NCBI GenBank assembly: GCA_017860345.1 | Contig: JAFNAV010000008.1 | Location: 1 to 64,000, forward strand | Origin: Bacteroidota bacterium | GTDB taxonomy: Bacteria > Bacteroidota > Bacteroidia > Bacteroidales > Paludibacteraceae | Length of the DNA stretch: 64,000 nucleotides | Direction of reading: 5' to 3' | In this document: piece after piece, positions 6,207-14,484 of the stretch | How the letters are laid out: each line of letters starts with the position of its first letter | Numbering within the stretch: the stretch's first letter is position 1 | The notes under the pieces: model-generated | The model's input: the letters and a program-made list of their open reading frames with translations, nothing else | Told to the model about the DNA's origin: nothing | The model's database searches: none | Translations under genes and position numbers: made by a program

Positions 6207-7676
6207 ATGGCATTCGAAAACTTTTCAAACAGGCTAAAGCAGCCTGCAAAACAATGGATTAAAGCCATTATATGGAGCATTGTCTATATTTTGTTTATTA
6301 CCTGGGTAGGCAACTTTTGGTGGCTTTTGCTGTTGCCTGTGATAATTGATTCATTTGTAACTCATTATATCCCATGGACATGGTGGAAAAAATCTAAGAA
6401 CAAAAGTGTTGTCAAAGTGATGGGCTGGGTTGATGCCATCGTATTTGCGTTAGTGGCAGTCTATTTCATCAACACCTATCTGTTTCAAAACTACCAGATT
6501 CCAACTTCTTCGCTCGAAAAAACATTGCTGGTGGGCGACTTCCTTTTTGTGAGTAAAGCCAGCTACGGGCCGCGTGTACCCAATACGCCTCTTTCGTTTC
6601 CGTTGGTTCAGCACACGTTTCCTGTTATCAATACCAAATCGTATATTGAAAAACCTCAGTGGGAATATCGCCGTCTGAAAGGTTTCGACGAGATTGAACG
6701 ATATGATATTGTGGTGTTTAACTTCCCGGCCGGAGATACTGTAGCGCTTAACCGTCAGGCCGAAGATTACGAAACGATATGCTATCATGCCGGTGTGAAT
6801 CAGTTTAAGGCAAGCGGTTTACAGGTTGATGTTAATAAACTGGGTCGTTTTGCTACGCGTGATATGTATCTGGCGGTAGGGCAGGAAATTGTAAAAAACA
6901 ACCCTGCAGAGTACGGGAAAGTGATTTACCGTCCGGTAGACAGGCGCGAAAACTATGTAAAACGCTGTGTAGGCTTGCCCGGTGAATTTTTGCAGATAAA
7001 AGATCGAGAACTTTATATTAACAACAAACATATTGAAAGACCTGCTGGCGCTCAGCATTTGTGCGATGTTGAAACAAGTGAAACGTTGCCCGAGAAGGTT
7101 TTTGATGAACTGGGATTAAGTAAAGAAAACACGGCCAGCTCACTTCAGGGCAGGAGAGACGATGGTACCTACGTGTACGTAATGGCGCTGACGCAGGCCG
7201 ATCAGGCTACACTCAGAGCGAACTCTTATGTTAAAGAGGTGCGTGAAGTAAATATAAGTGATTTGAATCCTATAGAGCAAACCACTTATCCGGCAGGATA
7301 TAATCCGAAATGGACTGTTGATAATTACGGCCCTATCTGGATACCTAAGGCCGGTACAACCCTGAAACTTACGGTAGACATGCTTTCGGTTTACGAACGG
7401 CCGATACGTGTGTACGAAAACAATAAATTAGAGGTAAAGGACGGCGTAATTTACATCAACGATAAACCGGCTACCAGTTATACCTTTAAAATGAACTACT
7501 ACTGGATGATGGGCGATAACCGCCATAATTCGGCCGATTCGCGCAGTTGGGGCTTTGTTCCTGAAGACCATGTGGTAGGCCGCCCGGTATTTGTTTGGCT
7601 GTCGCTGAATAAGGATAAGGGCTTGTTCGATGGCAAAATCAGATTCAACCGTTTATTTAAAAATGCTGAACGATAA
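6207..7676 (+). CDS. lepB: signal peptidase I
   Basis: A 489-residue membrane serine protease that removes signal peptides from exported proteins. The N-terminus has two hydrophobic regions (about residues 19-50 and 70-93). The catalytic serine is Ser102 in IPTSSLEKTL, the general-base lysine is Lys252 in NYVKRCVGLPGE, and the C-terminal box is GDNRHNSADSRSWGFVPEDHV. The long stretch between catalytic boxes is usual for Bacteroidota enzymes of this family. The ATG at 6207 is preferred to the TTG at 6198. The order dapB-lepB-WbqC is conserved in related genomes, and the WbqC gene overlaps its 3' end. Confidence 0.92.
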   Translation: MAFENFSNRLKQPAKQWIKAIIWSIVYILFITWVGNFWWLLLLPVIIDSFVTHYIPWTWWKKSKNKSVVKVMGWVDAIVFALVAVYFINTYLFQNYQIPTSSLEKTLLVGDFLFVSKASYGPRVPNTPLSFPLVQHTFPVINTKSYIEKPQWEYRRLKGFDEIERYDIVVFNFPAGDTVALNRQAEDYETICYHAGVNQFKASGLQVDVNKLGRFATRDMYLAVGQEIVKNNPAEYGKVIYRPVDRRENYVKRCVGLPGEFLQIKDRELYINNKHIERPAGAQHLCDVETSETLPEKVFDELGLSKENTASSLQGRRDDGTYVYVMALTQADQATLRANSYVKEVREVNISDLNPIEQTTYPAGYNPKWTVDNYGPIWIPKAGTTLKLTVDMLSVYERPIRVYENNKLEVKDGVIYINDKPATSYTFKMNYYWMMGDNRHNSADSRSWGFVPEDHVVGRPVFVWLSLNKDKGLFDGKIRFNRLFKNAER

Positions 7677-8322
7677 TCAGAATTGCGACTCTGAGCATGA
7701 ACGTTTCTTGCTGCTTTCGTCGGCATATCTGGCACCGGTAAGTTATTTTCAGCTGATGGTTGGAAACGATAGCGCTGTTAAAATTGAAAAATACGAGTAC
7801 TATCAAAAACAAAGCTACCGCAACCGTTGCCGTATAGCTACTGCCAATAGAGTGATGGATTTGACCATACCGGTAGAGAAGTCTGACAAGCAACTGATAC
7901 GGGATGTGAGGATTTCAAGTCATGGCGACTGGCAAACGCAGCACTGGCGTACTATAGAGGCTGCTTATAATTCGAGCCCTTTTTTCGAATATTATTCTGA
8001 TGATTTAAGGCCTTTTTTTGAAAAAAAATGGGTATTTTTGTGGGAGTTCAATCAAATTATTCAGGAAAAAATTCTGGATCTGATTGATGGCGGGATAAAT
8101 ATTTGTACTACGGATTGCTATATTGAAAAGTACAATAAAAATGTAACAGACCTCAGAAACAAGATTCACCCTAAAAAAGACAGCCCAATCAGGCTAATGT
8201 CTTATTATCAGGTTTTTGAGCAAAAAAATGGATTTATTCCAGATCTCAGTATCATCGACCTGTTGTTTAATATGGGAAATGAAAGCCAGTTGATACTGAA
8301 CGAAAGACCTGAATTTGTCTGA
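7663..8322 (+). CDS. WbqC-like family protein
   Basis: A 219-residue protein with the WbqC family start (LLLSSAYLAPVSYFQLMV), the QKQSYRNRCRIATANRVMDLTIPV region, and later HWRTIEAAYNSSPFFEYY. WbqC-like proteins occur in polysaccharide gene clusters and next to lepB in Bacteroidota, but no enzyme activity is known to me. The start at 7663 overlaps the end of lepB by 14 nt in another frame, so the two are probably coupled; the ATG at 7630 would lengthen the overlap without adding homology. Confidence 0.8.
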   Translation: MLNDNQNCDSEHERFLLLSSAYLAPVSYFQLMVGNDSAVKIEKYEYYQKQSYRNRCRIATANRVMDLTIPVEKSDKQLIRDVRISSHGDWQTQHWRTIEAAYNSSPFFEYYSDDLRPFFEKKWVFLWEFNQIIQEKILDLIDGGINICTTDCYIEKYNKNVTDLRNKIHPKKDSPIRLMSYYQVFEQKNGFIPDLSIIDLLFNMGNESQLILNERPEFV

Positions 8323-8403
8323 GAAAATATGGTGCGCTAACTAAAAAACAAGAACCCTGAAGCTTGATGTCAAGCGGGGCACGACATTTAAAATATAAGA
8401 ATT

Positions 8404-9420
8404 ATGGAATTAGATTGGGGAAATTTGGGATTCGGTTATATCAAAACCGATTTCAACATTCGCTGTAACTACAGCAATGGTGCCTGGGGCGAAATAACCA
8501 TTCATCAGGACGAATATCTAACCCTTCACATGGCTGCTACAAGTTTGCATTACGGACAGGAATCGTTTGAAGGACTAAAAGCTTTTCGTGGTAAGGATGG
8601 TAAAGTGCGTATTTTCCGTATGCGCGACAACGCACTGCGTATGCAGGACTCAAGCGATGGTACAATGATGGCTCGCGTACCAGTCGAAATTTTTGAGGAG
8701 GCTGTTGTTAAAGCTGTAACGCTTAATGAGCGCTTTGTTCCTCCTTACGAATCGGGGGCTTCGCTCTATATCCGTCCGCTCTTGTTTGGTTCAGGGCCGC
8801 AGGTAGGTGTGCGTCCGTCTGCCGAATATATGTTTATCGTGTTTGTAACACCGGTAGGCCCTTATTTTAAAGGTGGTTTCCAAACTACTCCATTTGTAAT
8901 TATGCGCGAATACGACCGTTCAGCTCCATTGGGGATGGGCAAGTTCAAGGTAGGTGGCAATTACGCTGCCAGTTTGGTTGCCGGCGAAAGAGCGCACCAG
9001 TTGGGCTACTCCAATATTTTTTATCTGGATGCGAAAGAAAAGAAATACATTGACGAATGCGGGGCTGCTAACTTTTTCGGAATCAAAGATAATACCTATG
9101 TTACTCCAAAGTCAACCTCGATATTGCCCTCTATCACCAACAAAAGCTTGATGACTCTGGCAGCGGATATGGGACTGAAGGTAGAGCAACGCCATATTCC
9201 GGTTGAGGAACTGGCTACTTTTGAAGAAGCTGGCGCCTGCGGTACTGCTGCTGTAATTAGCCCCATCGAACGCATTGATGATTATGACGAAAAAAAATCC
9301 TATGTTTTTGCACCTGACGGAAAGCCCGGGCCTGTGTGCGATAAGCTTTATCATAAACTTCTGGCCATTCAGTATGGCGACGAAGCTGATCAATATGGCT
9401 GGGTAACGTTGGTAGAGTAA
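8404..9420 (+). CDS. ilvE: branched-chain-amino-acid aminotransferase
   Basis: A 338-residue fold-type IV PLP enzyme that interconverts leucine, isoleucine and valine with their 2-oxo acids. The segments SLHYGQESFEGLKAFR, YIRPLLFGSGPQVGV and FIVFVTPVGPYFKGGF belong to the eukaryote-like (type II) branch of the family. Lys182 in KFKVGGNYAAS is the predicted PLP lysine, and the cofactor phosphate loop EEAGACGTAAVISPI is present. A strong bidirectional terminator follows. Confidence 0.93.
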   Translation: MELDWGNLGFGYIKTDFNIRCNYSNGAWGEITIHQDEYLTLHMAATSLHYGQESFEGLKAFRGKDGKVRIFRMRDNALRMQDSSDGTMMARVPVEIFEEAVVKAVTLNERFVPPYESGASLYIRPLLFGSGPQVGVRPSAEYMFIVFVTPVGPYFKGGFQTTPFVIMREYDRSAPLGMGKFKVGGNYAASLVAGERAHQLGYSNIFYLDAKEKKYIDECGAANFFGIKDNTYVTPKSTSILPSITNKSLMTLAADMGLKVEQRHIPVEELATFEEAGACGTAAVISPIERIDDYDEKKSYVFAPDGKPGPVCDKLYHKLLAIQYGDEADQYGWVTLVE

Positions 9421-9445
9421 GCGCTAATCAAATTAATAATATACG

Positions 9446-9490
9446 AAAAATCCTGATTATATGCATCTTGCAAATATAATCAGGATTTTT
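9446..9490. terminator. bidirectional terminator between ilvE and recJ
   Basis: A 13-bp perfect stem (AATCCTGATTATA at 9449-9461, TATAATCAGGATT at 9475-9487) is flanked by A5 upstream and T8 downstream, so it can end transcription in both directions. It sits between the convergent ilvE and recJ stop codons. Confidence 0.9.
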
Positions 9491-9511
9491 TTTATGTGTA
9501 CAGACAGGCTT

Positions 9512-11242
9512 TTATGCCTTCTCGGTATCTATTTTTATGTCCTTAATCATCAGCTGAATAGACGTGTTTCCGTTGAATGTATTTTCCTCAATGGTGTAAC
9601 AGATGTCGAGCGGATTCAGCGCCTTGAGGTGGTCGTTGTATTCGTGCATCCTGAAAGCAATTCCATTCATTACATTTTCGGAGCTTGAATCAACCAATTC
9701 AAGTTTCAGATGTTCCTGCTCTTTTCCTACCAAACGGCTTGTGCCATAGTCAAACACTTTTTTCGACGCAAACACCGGTTTCATATTGCCGGGTCCGAAA
9801 GGGCCAAACTGTTTCAGTACACGAAAAAACTTGGGTGTAATATCTTTAAACTCAAGAACTGCATCAATGTCTATTTGCGGATAGGTTTGATCCTCAAGTA
9901 TATTGGCAGCCACAAATTGCTCAAAACGCTCCGTAAAAAGAGGAATATTCTCTTCTTTCATCGACAGTCCGGCAGCGTACATATGTCCTCCAAAGTTTTC
10001 AAGTAAGTCGCGGCACGAATCAATAGCCTTGTAAATATCAAATCCAGGAACCGAACGAGCTGAGCCTGAGGCCAAACCGTTTGACTTAGTCATTACGATA
10101 GACGGTTTGTAATACTCTTCGGATAGTCGCGAAGCCACTATACCAATAACTCCCTTGTGCCAGTCGGGCTTATATACAACAATAGATTTTCGTGAGGCAT
10201 ACGTTTCGTCGGAAGCAATCAGCGCGATGGCTTCGTCGGTAATGTTTTTATCAAGATCTTTGCGGTCGTTATTGTATTCATTGATAGTTCCGCTTTTCTC
10301 TTTGGCAAAATCCGGATTGCTCGATACCATCAGTTCCACAGCTTCGGTAGCAAGTTTCATTCTGCCCGAAGCATTAATGCGCGGTCCTATTTTAAACACA
10401 ATATCGCTGATGGTGATTTCCTTGTCGGCCAGTCCGCAAATTTCAAGAATACTTTTCAGTCCGATACTTGGGTGCGTATTGATTTGTTTCAGGCCGTAAA
10501 AAGCCAGAATGCGGTTTTCGCCCGTGATGGGTACAATGTCCGAAGCAATACTAAGCGCCAGTAAATCAAGAAGCGGTGTAAGCTCATTAAAATCAATGTT
10601 GTTGACAACGCAAAATGCCTGCATAAGCTTAAAGCCCACGCCACAGCCCGAAAGATGCTTGTAGGGATAATTACAGTCGGCCCGTTTGGGGTCGAGTACG
10701 GCCACTGCAGGAGGCAGTACCGCATCGGGAGTATGATGGTCGCAAATAACGAAATCAACCCCAAGACTGGTAGCATATTTTACTTTTTCTACGGCTTTAA
10801 TTCCGCAGTCGAGCGCCACCACCAATTTAAATCCATTTGCTGCAGCAAAATCAATTCCCTGTATTGATATTCCGTAGCCTTCGTTGTAACGATCGGGGAT
10901 GTAAAATCCCACATTGCTGTAATATTGTTTCAGAAACTTATAGACCAATGAAACAGAGGTAGTTCCGTCAACATCATAATCGCCATAAATCAATATTTTT
11001 TCATTGTGGCGCATAGCCCGTGTAAGTCTTTCCACAGCAGCCTGCATATCGGCCATTAAAAACGGGTCGTGCAGGCCGGCCAAATCCGGACGAAAAAAAC
11101 TCCGGGCATCATCAAAATTGTAGATTTCTCTCTGGACGAGCAACTGAGCTAAAACAGGACTAATACTTAATTCATCGGCTAATTTTTTCTGAATTTCTTT
11201 TTCTTTTTCTGAAAGGGATTGGTAAATCCATTTATTTATCAT
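9512..11242 (-). CDS. recJ: single-stranded-DNA-specific exonuclease RecJ
   Basis: A 576-residue DHH/DHHA1 nuclease that degrades ssDNA 5' to 3' in recombination and mismatch repair. The metal-binding motifs are visible: LIYGDYDVDGTTS, VALDCGIK and VICDHHTPD, followed by GPRINASGRM and the C-terminal nucleic-acid-binding motif GLASGSARSVPGFD. Length is normal. The ATG at 11242 (MINKWIYQSL) is preferred; the open frame to 11335 has no family similarity there. The gene is alone on its strand. Confidence 0.92.
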   Translation of the reverse strand: MINKWIYQSLSEKEKEIQKKLADELSISPVLAQLLVQREIYNFDDARSFFRPDLAGLHDPFLMADMQAAVERLTRAMRHNEKILIYGDYDVDGTTSVSLVYKFLKQYYSNVGFYIPDRYNEGYGISIQGIDFAAANGFKLVVALDCGIKAVEKVKYATSLGVDFVICDHHTPDAVLPPAVAVLDPKRADCNYPYKHLSGCGVGFKLMQAFCVVNNIDFNELTPLLDLLALSIASDIVPITGENRILAFYGLKQINTHPSIGLKSILEICGLADKEITISDIVFKIGPRINASGRMKLATEAVELMVSSNPDFAKEKSGTINEYNNDRKDLDKNITDEAIALIASDETYASRKSIVVYKPDWHKGVIGIVASRLSEEYYKPSIVMTKSNGLASGSARSVPGFDIYKAIDSCRDLLENFGGHMYAAGLSMKEENIPLFTERFEQFVAANILEDQTYPQIDIDAVLEFKDITPKFFRVLKQFGPFGPGNMKPVFASKKVFDYGTSRLVGKEQEHLKLELVDSSSENVMNGIAFRMHEYNDHLKALNPLDICYTIEENTFNGNTSIQLMIKDIKIDTEKA

Positions 11243-11388
11243 TGTATTTATTATTTTTTCCGAACAGATATTGTATCTTGCGACCCGGTTTGTTTTTTGT
11301 AAAAAAAACTCAACAGGCAAATCATCTCCAAACAAACAAGCGCGTCAACATAAAATATACGATGTTGTAAAATTACATTTTTATTTCG

Positions 11389-11428
11389 TACCTTACAAGT
11401 TAAAGAAACAACAATCGCTTGTAAGGTA
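11389..11428. repeat. 11-bp inverted repeat in the recJ/radical-SAM divergent region
   Basis: TACCTTACAAG (11389-11399) and CTTGTAAGGTA (11418-11428) are perfect reverse complements separated by 18 nt. No T-run follows on either strand, so it does not look like a terminator. It lies in the 291-bp gap 11243-11533 between two divergent genes, where an operator or leader hairpin would be plausible. I see no clear TAnnTTTG box in this gap. Confidence 0.6.
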
Positions 11429-11533
11429 AAACTAAAGCAGAAAAATGTCGGCTTGATTTTACATTTTTTATTAAAAACAGGAGTCTTCTGAAAAATAATG
11501 AACCTATTTTGCCGTTATAATTAATGTGATTGA

Positions 11534-12481
11534 ATGATTAATATCTACAAATTTCAGAAACTAAATAAAATAATTAAATCGCGTGCCGTCAGAAATATAT
11601 CGGCATGGGGATTTCATACCTTAGGCAGGCGGTATATTGCACTATATTACGATCCTGTACTGGCTTGTAATCTTCGTTGCCGTTCCTGTTTTTTTAGTAA
11701 CGAAGAAAAAAGAAAAGAGTTGAAAGGCGTTGAAGATGTTAGCAATTTACCGCAATTGGCCGATGCGCTTTTTGGTAGGGTAATGCGCTTGCAGATAGGT
11801 TGCGCTGCCGAACCTACTTTGTACAAACATAATACAGATATTATCCTCCTTGCCCGCAAACACGGCGTACAGTACATATCCATGACCACTAATGCCAATC
11901 TGCTAACGCCAGGCTCTGTGGCGGCATATCTGGAAGCCGGTTTGAGCGAAATAACCATATCGGTTCATGGCGTGCGTAGAGAAACTTATGAATATCTGAT
12001 GGTTAATGCCTCGTTTGATAAGTTGATAGAAAGTTTAGGATACATTACCGAAAGCAAGAAGCGCTTTCCTGCTTTTCGGTTGAGAATAAATTACACAATT
12101 AACCATATTAACGTGGCTGAGCTCAGCGGTTTTTTTGAAACTTTCGGGCGGTTTAGTATCGATATTTTACAGCTGAGAGCTTTGCACGATATTGGTGGTC
12201 AGATAAGTAAGGCCGATACAAGTGATGGTTTTTATACTACTCTGCAGGCATCGCTCGATAAAGTGGCATCTGAATGCAGTAAAAGAAAAATCATTTATAT
12301 AGAACCTGATGATTTTAATGAAGATGAAAGTGAGGTAAAATACGATAATCCGTATTATCTTTATAGTTCGCCAGCTCCGGTTCAGGGCGATGCATTCGAC
12401 TGGAAAAAAGAAAGCTACAACGCTTATTGTAAGCGAACCGGGTATATAAGACATTTACTCACAAATACATTCAGAAAGTAA
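11534..12481 (+). CDS. radical SAM protein
   Basis: A 315-residue protein with the radical SAM cluster motif CxxxCxxC at Cys45, Cys49 and Cys52 (ACNLRCRSC), preceded by YIALYYDP. A core barrel follows (LQIGCAAEPTLYKH, ISMTTNANLL, EITISVHGVRRETYEYLM). The C-terminal third has no SPASM-type cysteine cluster; only one Cys (NAYCKR) is near the end. The substrate cannot be told from the sequence. The stop codon overlaps the next start (TAATG), and a polyprenyl sugar-phosphate transferase lies further downstream, so a link to surface polysaccharide or to the YrdC-like neighbour is possible but unproven. Confidence 0.8.
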   Translation: MINIYKFQKLNKIIKSRAVRNISAWGFHTLGRRYIALYYDPVLACNLRCRSCFFSNEEKRKELKGVEDVSNLPQLADALFGRVMRLQIGCAAEPTLYKHNTDIILLARKHGVQYISMTTNANLLTPGSVAAYLEAGLSEITISVHGVRRETYEYLMVNASFDKLIESLGYITESKKRFPAFRLRINYTINHINVAELSGFFETFGRFSIDILQLRALHDIGGQISKADTSDGFYTTLQASLDKVASECSKRKIIYIEPDDFNEDESEVKYDNPYYLYSSPAPVQGDAFDWKKESYNAYCKRTGYIRHLLTNTFRK

Positions 12482-13014
12482 TGACCGAAGATTTAAAAAT
12501 AATAACAGATGCTTTGCGGCAGGGTAAGCTTATAGTTGTAAATACCGGCTTGGGTATGATGCTGGCTTGCGATGCTACGAATGCCGGTGCGGTGAGCCAA
12601 ATTTTAGGTATCAACAGCAGCCGGTTGCACAGTACAGTCACTTTGCTGTTTGACGAAACAAGCCGACTCACTAATTACATAGATGAGCTTTCGGATATAG
12701 CCTGGGATTTACTTGACCTGGCTGTGGAACCTCTGATACTTATCCTTTCGGGATTCAGAAATATAGATATGAGACTTACCGACGAAAACGGATTTGCCCG
12801 TGTAAGTGTGGTTGCAGAGCAGCACGATAAGGATATATGTCGCTCGCTCAGAAAGCCCCTGGCTGCATTTCCGGTAACCGACGTAGATCTTATCGGTGAA
12901 AGCGAGCATGTGGTTTATGTACAAAAGGTTGAAAGCAAGGAGCATCAGGAAAAAAAACAGAAATTCTCAGTGATAAGGCTGGAAAAGGGAAACCAGTTCA
13001 AAATAATCAGCTAA
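12481..13014 (+). CDS. Sua5/YciO/YrdC-fold protein lacking the catalytic motifs
   Basis: A 177-residue protein that aligns along its whole length with Bacteroidota TsaC/Sua5-type threonylcarbamoyl-AMP synthases: MTEDLKIITDALRQG at the start, CDATNAGAVSQI, DIAWDLLDLAVEPLILILSG, and VIRLEKGNQFKII at the end. Three signature sites are lost. The PTDT substrate loop is replaced by VNTGLG, the basic KRxxxKP loop by NSSRLHSTV, and the STSAN motif by FPVTD. The fold is probably kept but the ATP/threonine/bicarbonate chemistry is not. It starts on the last base of the radical SAM stop codon, so the two are probably coupled. Confidence 0.7.
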   Translation: MTEDLKIITDALRQGKLIVVNTGLGMMLACDATNAGAVSQILGINSSRLHSTVTLLFDETSRLTNYIDELSDIAWDLLDLAVEPLILILSGFRNIDMRLTDENGFARVSVVAEQHDKDICRSLRKPLAAFPVTDVDLIGESEHVVYVQKVESKEHQEKKQKFSVIRLEKGNQFKIIS

Positions 13015-13024
13015 TATACGGCTT

Positions 13025-14425
13025 ATGAATAAAAGAAATTTACGCCTTAGATACATAATCTTCGATTTTATAGCAGCATTGATAACATGGATTTTATTCA
13101 TGGTTTTCAGGCGTACTGTGAACGATGGTTTTGTGCTGAGCAGTATGATGATTTTCACGCCGAATTTCGATTATCTGATGGTTTTGTCTTTTTATCCATT
13201 CATTTGCTTGGTGATACATTACTTGTCAGGCTTTTACCTGCATCCTGAAAATCACACCAAAACAAAAATTCTGATGAGTACTCTGGCTTCTTCAATCATC
13301 ATATCAGTGTTCGTCTTTTTTGCTCTTTTGATTGATGACGCAGTGGTTTCTTATGAGTATTATTACTATTCGTTGTTTGCGCTGACAGCTTTGAATATCG
13401 TCATTACATTCTTTTTCAGGTTAATAACGGAGGCTTATGTAACCCGGAATTTAAAAACAGGAAGGTGGATTATAAATACCGTGATTATAGGTGCAGGCCA
13501 TAAAGCATTGAAAATGGCTGAGGATATCAAAAAGAATAACCGCCGGAATAATATTGTAGGATTTATACCGGTAGATCATTTTAATTATGTACCCAAAGAA
13601 TCGGTGCTCGGCAGTTTTTCGCAGCTCGACAAGATAATCAGCAAATACAATGTTCATGAAGCGGTTATAGCGCTGGACGACCCCGATGAACAGAATTTGT
13701 TTTCGTACATCAATAATCTGTATAAATTTAATATTGAAATAAGATTTACCCCGCGCTTATACGAAATACTTACAGGTAGTGCCCGTATGGGGATAGCCGG
13801 CATCAATCCTTTGGTAAGCATCACTACGCTACACATGCCCGATTGGCAATTTTGTGTGAAGCGGTCGTTCGATATAGTTGTTGCGTTGATGGCGCTAATA
13901 ATTCTTTCGCCGCTGTTTCTTTTTTTTGCAATACAAATTAAGCGCGACTCCAGAGGTTCGGTATTTTATTTGCAGGAAAGGATAGGGTATCTGGGTAAGC
14001 CGTTTAAAATCATTAAATTCAGAACCATGTATGTGGGATCCGAAAACGGAATGCCTAAACTAAGTAGTGCCAACGACGACAGAGTGACCCCTGTAGGAAG
14101 AATCCTGCGCAGGTACAGAATAGATGAGTTACCTCAGTTTGTTAATGTACTGAAAGGCGAAATGAGTATTGTAGGTCCGCGCCCCGAACGCCGCTATTAC
14201 ATTAACCAGATTATTGAACAGGCTCCTTATTATTGTTTGCTTTATAAAATCAGACCCGGACTTACTTCCTGGGGACCTATTAAAATTGGTTACTCTGATA
14301 GTGTTGATAAAATGATAGAACGACTGAACTACGATATTGTTTATATTGAAAATATGTCGTTGTTTAATGACTTTAAAATACTGTTACTTACACTCGAAAT
14401 CGTTTTCAGGGGCAAAGGAGTTTGA
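13025..14425 (+). CDS. polyprenyl-phosphate sugar-1-phosphate transferase (WcaJ-like)
   Basis: A 466-residue membrane enzyme that starts surface polysaccharide repeat synthesis by moving a sugar-1-phosphate from a nucleotide sugar to undecaprenyl phosphate. It has four to five N-terminal helices (within about residues 10-135), a soluble Rossmann-like middle (TVIIGAGHKALKMAEDI), a re-entrant helix at about 280-305 (RSFDIVVALMALIILSPLF), and the catalytic Bac_transf domain: YLQERIGYLGKPFKIIKFRT, RYRIDELPQFVNVLKGEMS, VGPRPER and IRPGLTSWG. The sugar is not predictable. It begins 10 nt after the YrdC-like gene; no other polysaccharide genes are nearby. Confidence 0.88.
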   Translation: MNKRNLRLRYIIFDFIAALITWILFMVFRRTVNDGFVLSSMMIFTPNFDYLMVLSFYPFICLVIHYLSGFYLHPENHTKTKILMSTLASSIIISVFVFFALLIDDAVVSYEYYYYSLFALTALNIVITFFFRLITEAYVTRNLKTGRWIINTVIIGAGHKALKMAEDIKKNNRRNNIVGFIPVDHFNYVPKESVLGSFSQLDKIISKYNVHEAVIALDDPDEQNLFSYINNLYKFNIEIRFTPRLYEILTGSARMGIAGINPLVSITTLHMPDWQFCVKRSFDIVVALMALIILSPLFLFFAIQIKRDSRGSVFYLQERIGYLGKPFKIIKFRTMYVGSENGMPKLSSANDDRVTPVGRILRRYRIDELPQFVNVLKGEMSIVGPRPERRYYINQIIEQAPYYCLLYKIRPGLTSWGPIKIGYSDSVDKMIERLNYDIVYIENMSLFNDFKILLLTLEIVFRGKGV

Positions 14426-14455
14426 AAATAATCTGACTTATCACTTATTTTTTTC

Positions 14456-14463
14456 TATCTTTG
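14456..14463 (+). promoter_or_regulatory. -7 promoter box for the ClC gene
   Basis: TATCTTTG matches TAnnTTTG and lies 21 nt before the start codon at 14485. No good -33 element is visible at the usual distance. Confidence 0.45.
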
Positions 14464-14484
14464 TGTTGGTTTTAACTTTAAGGT

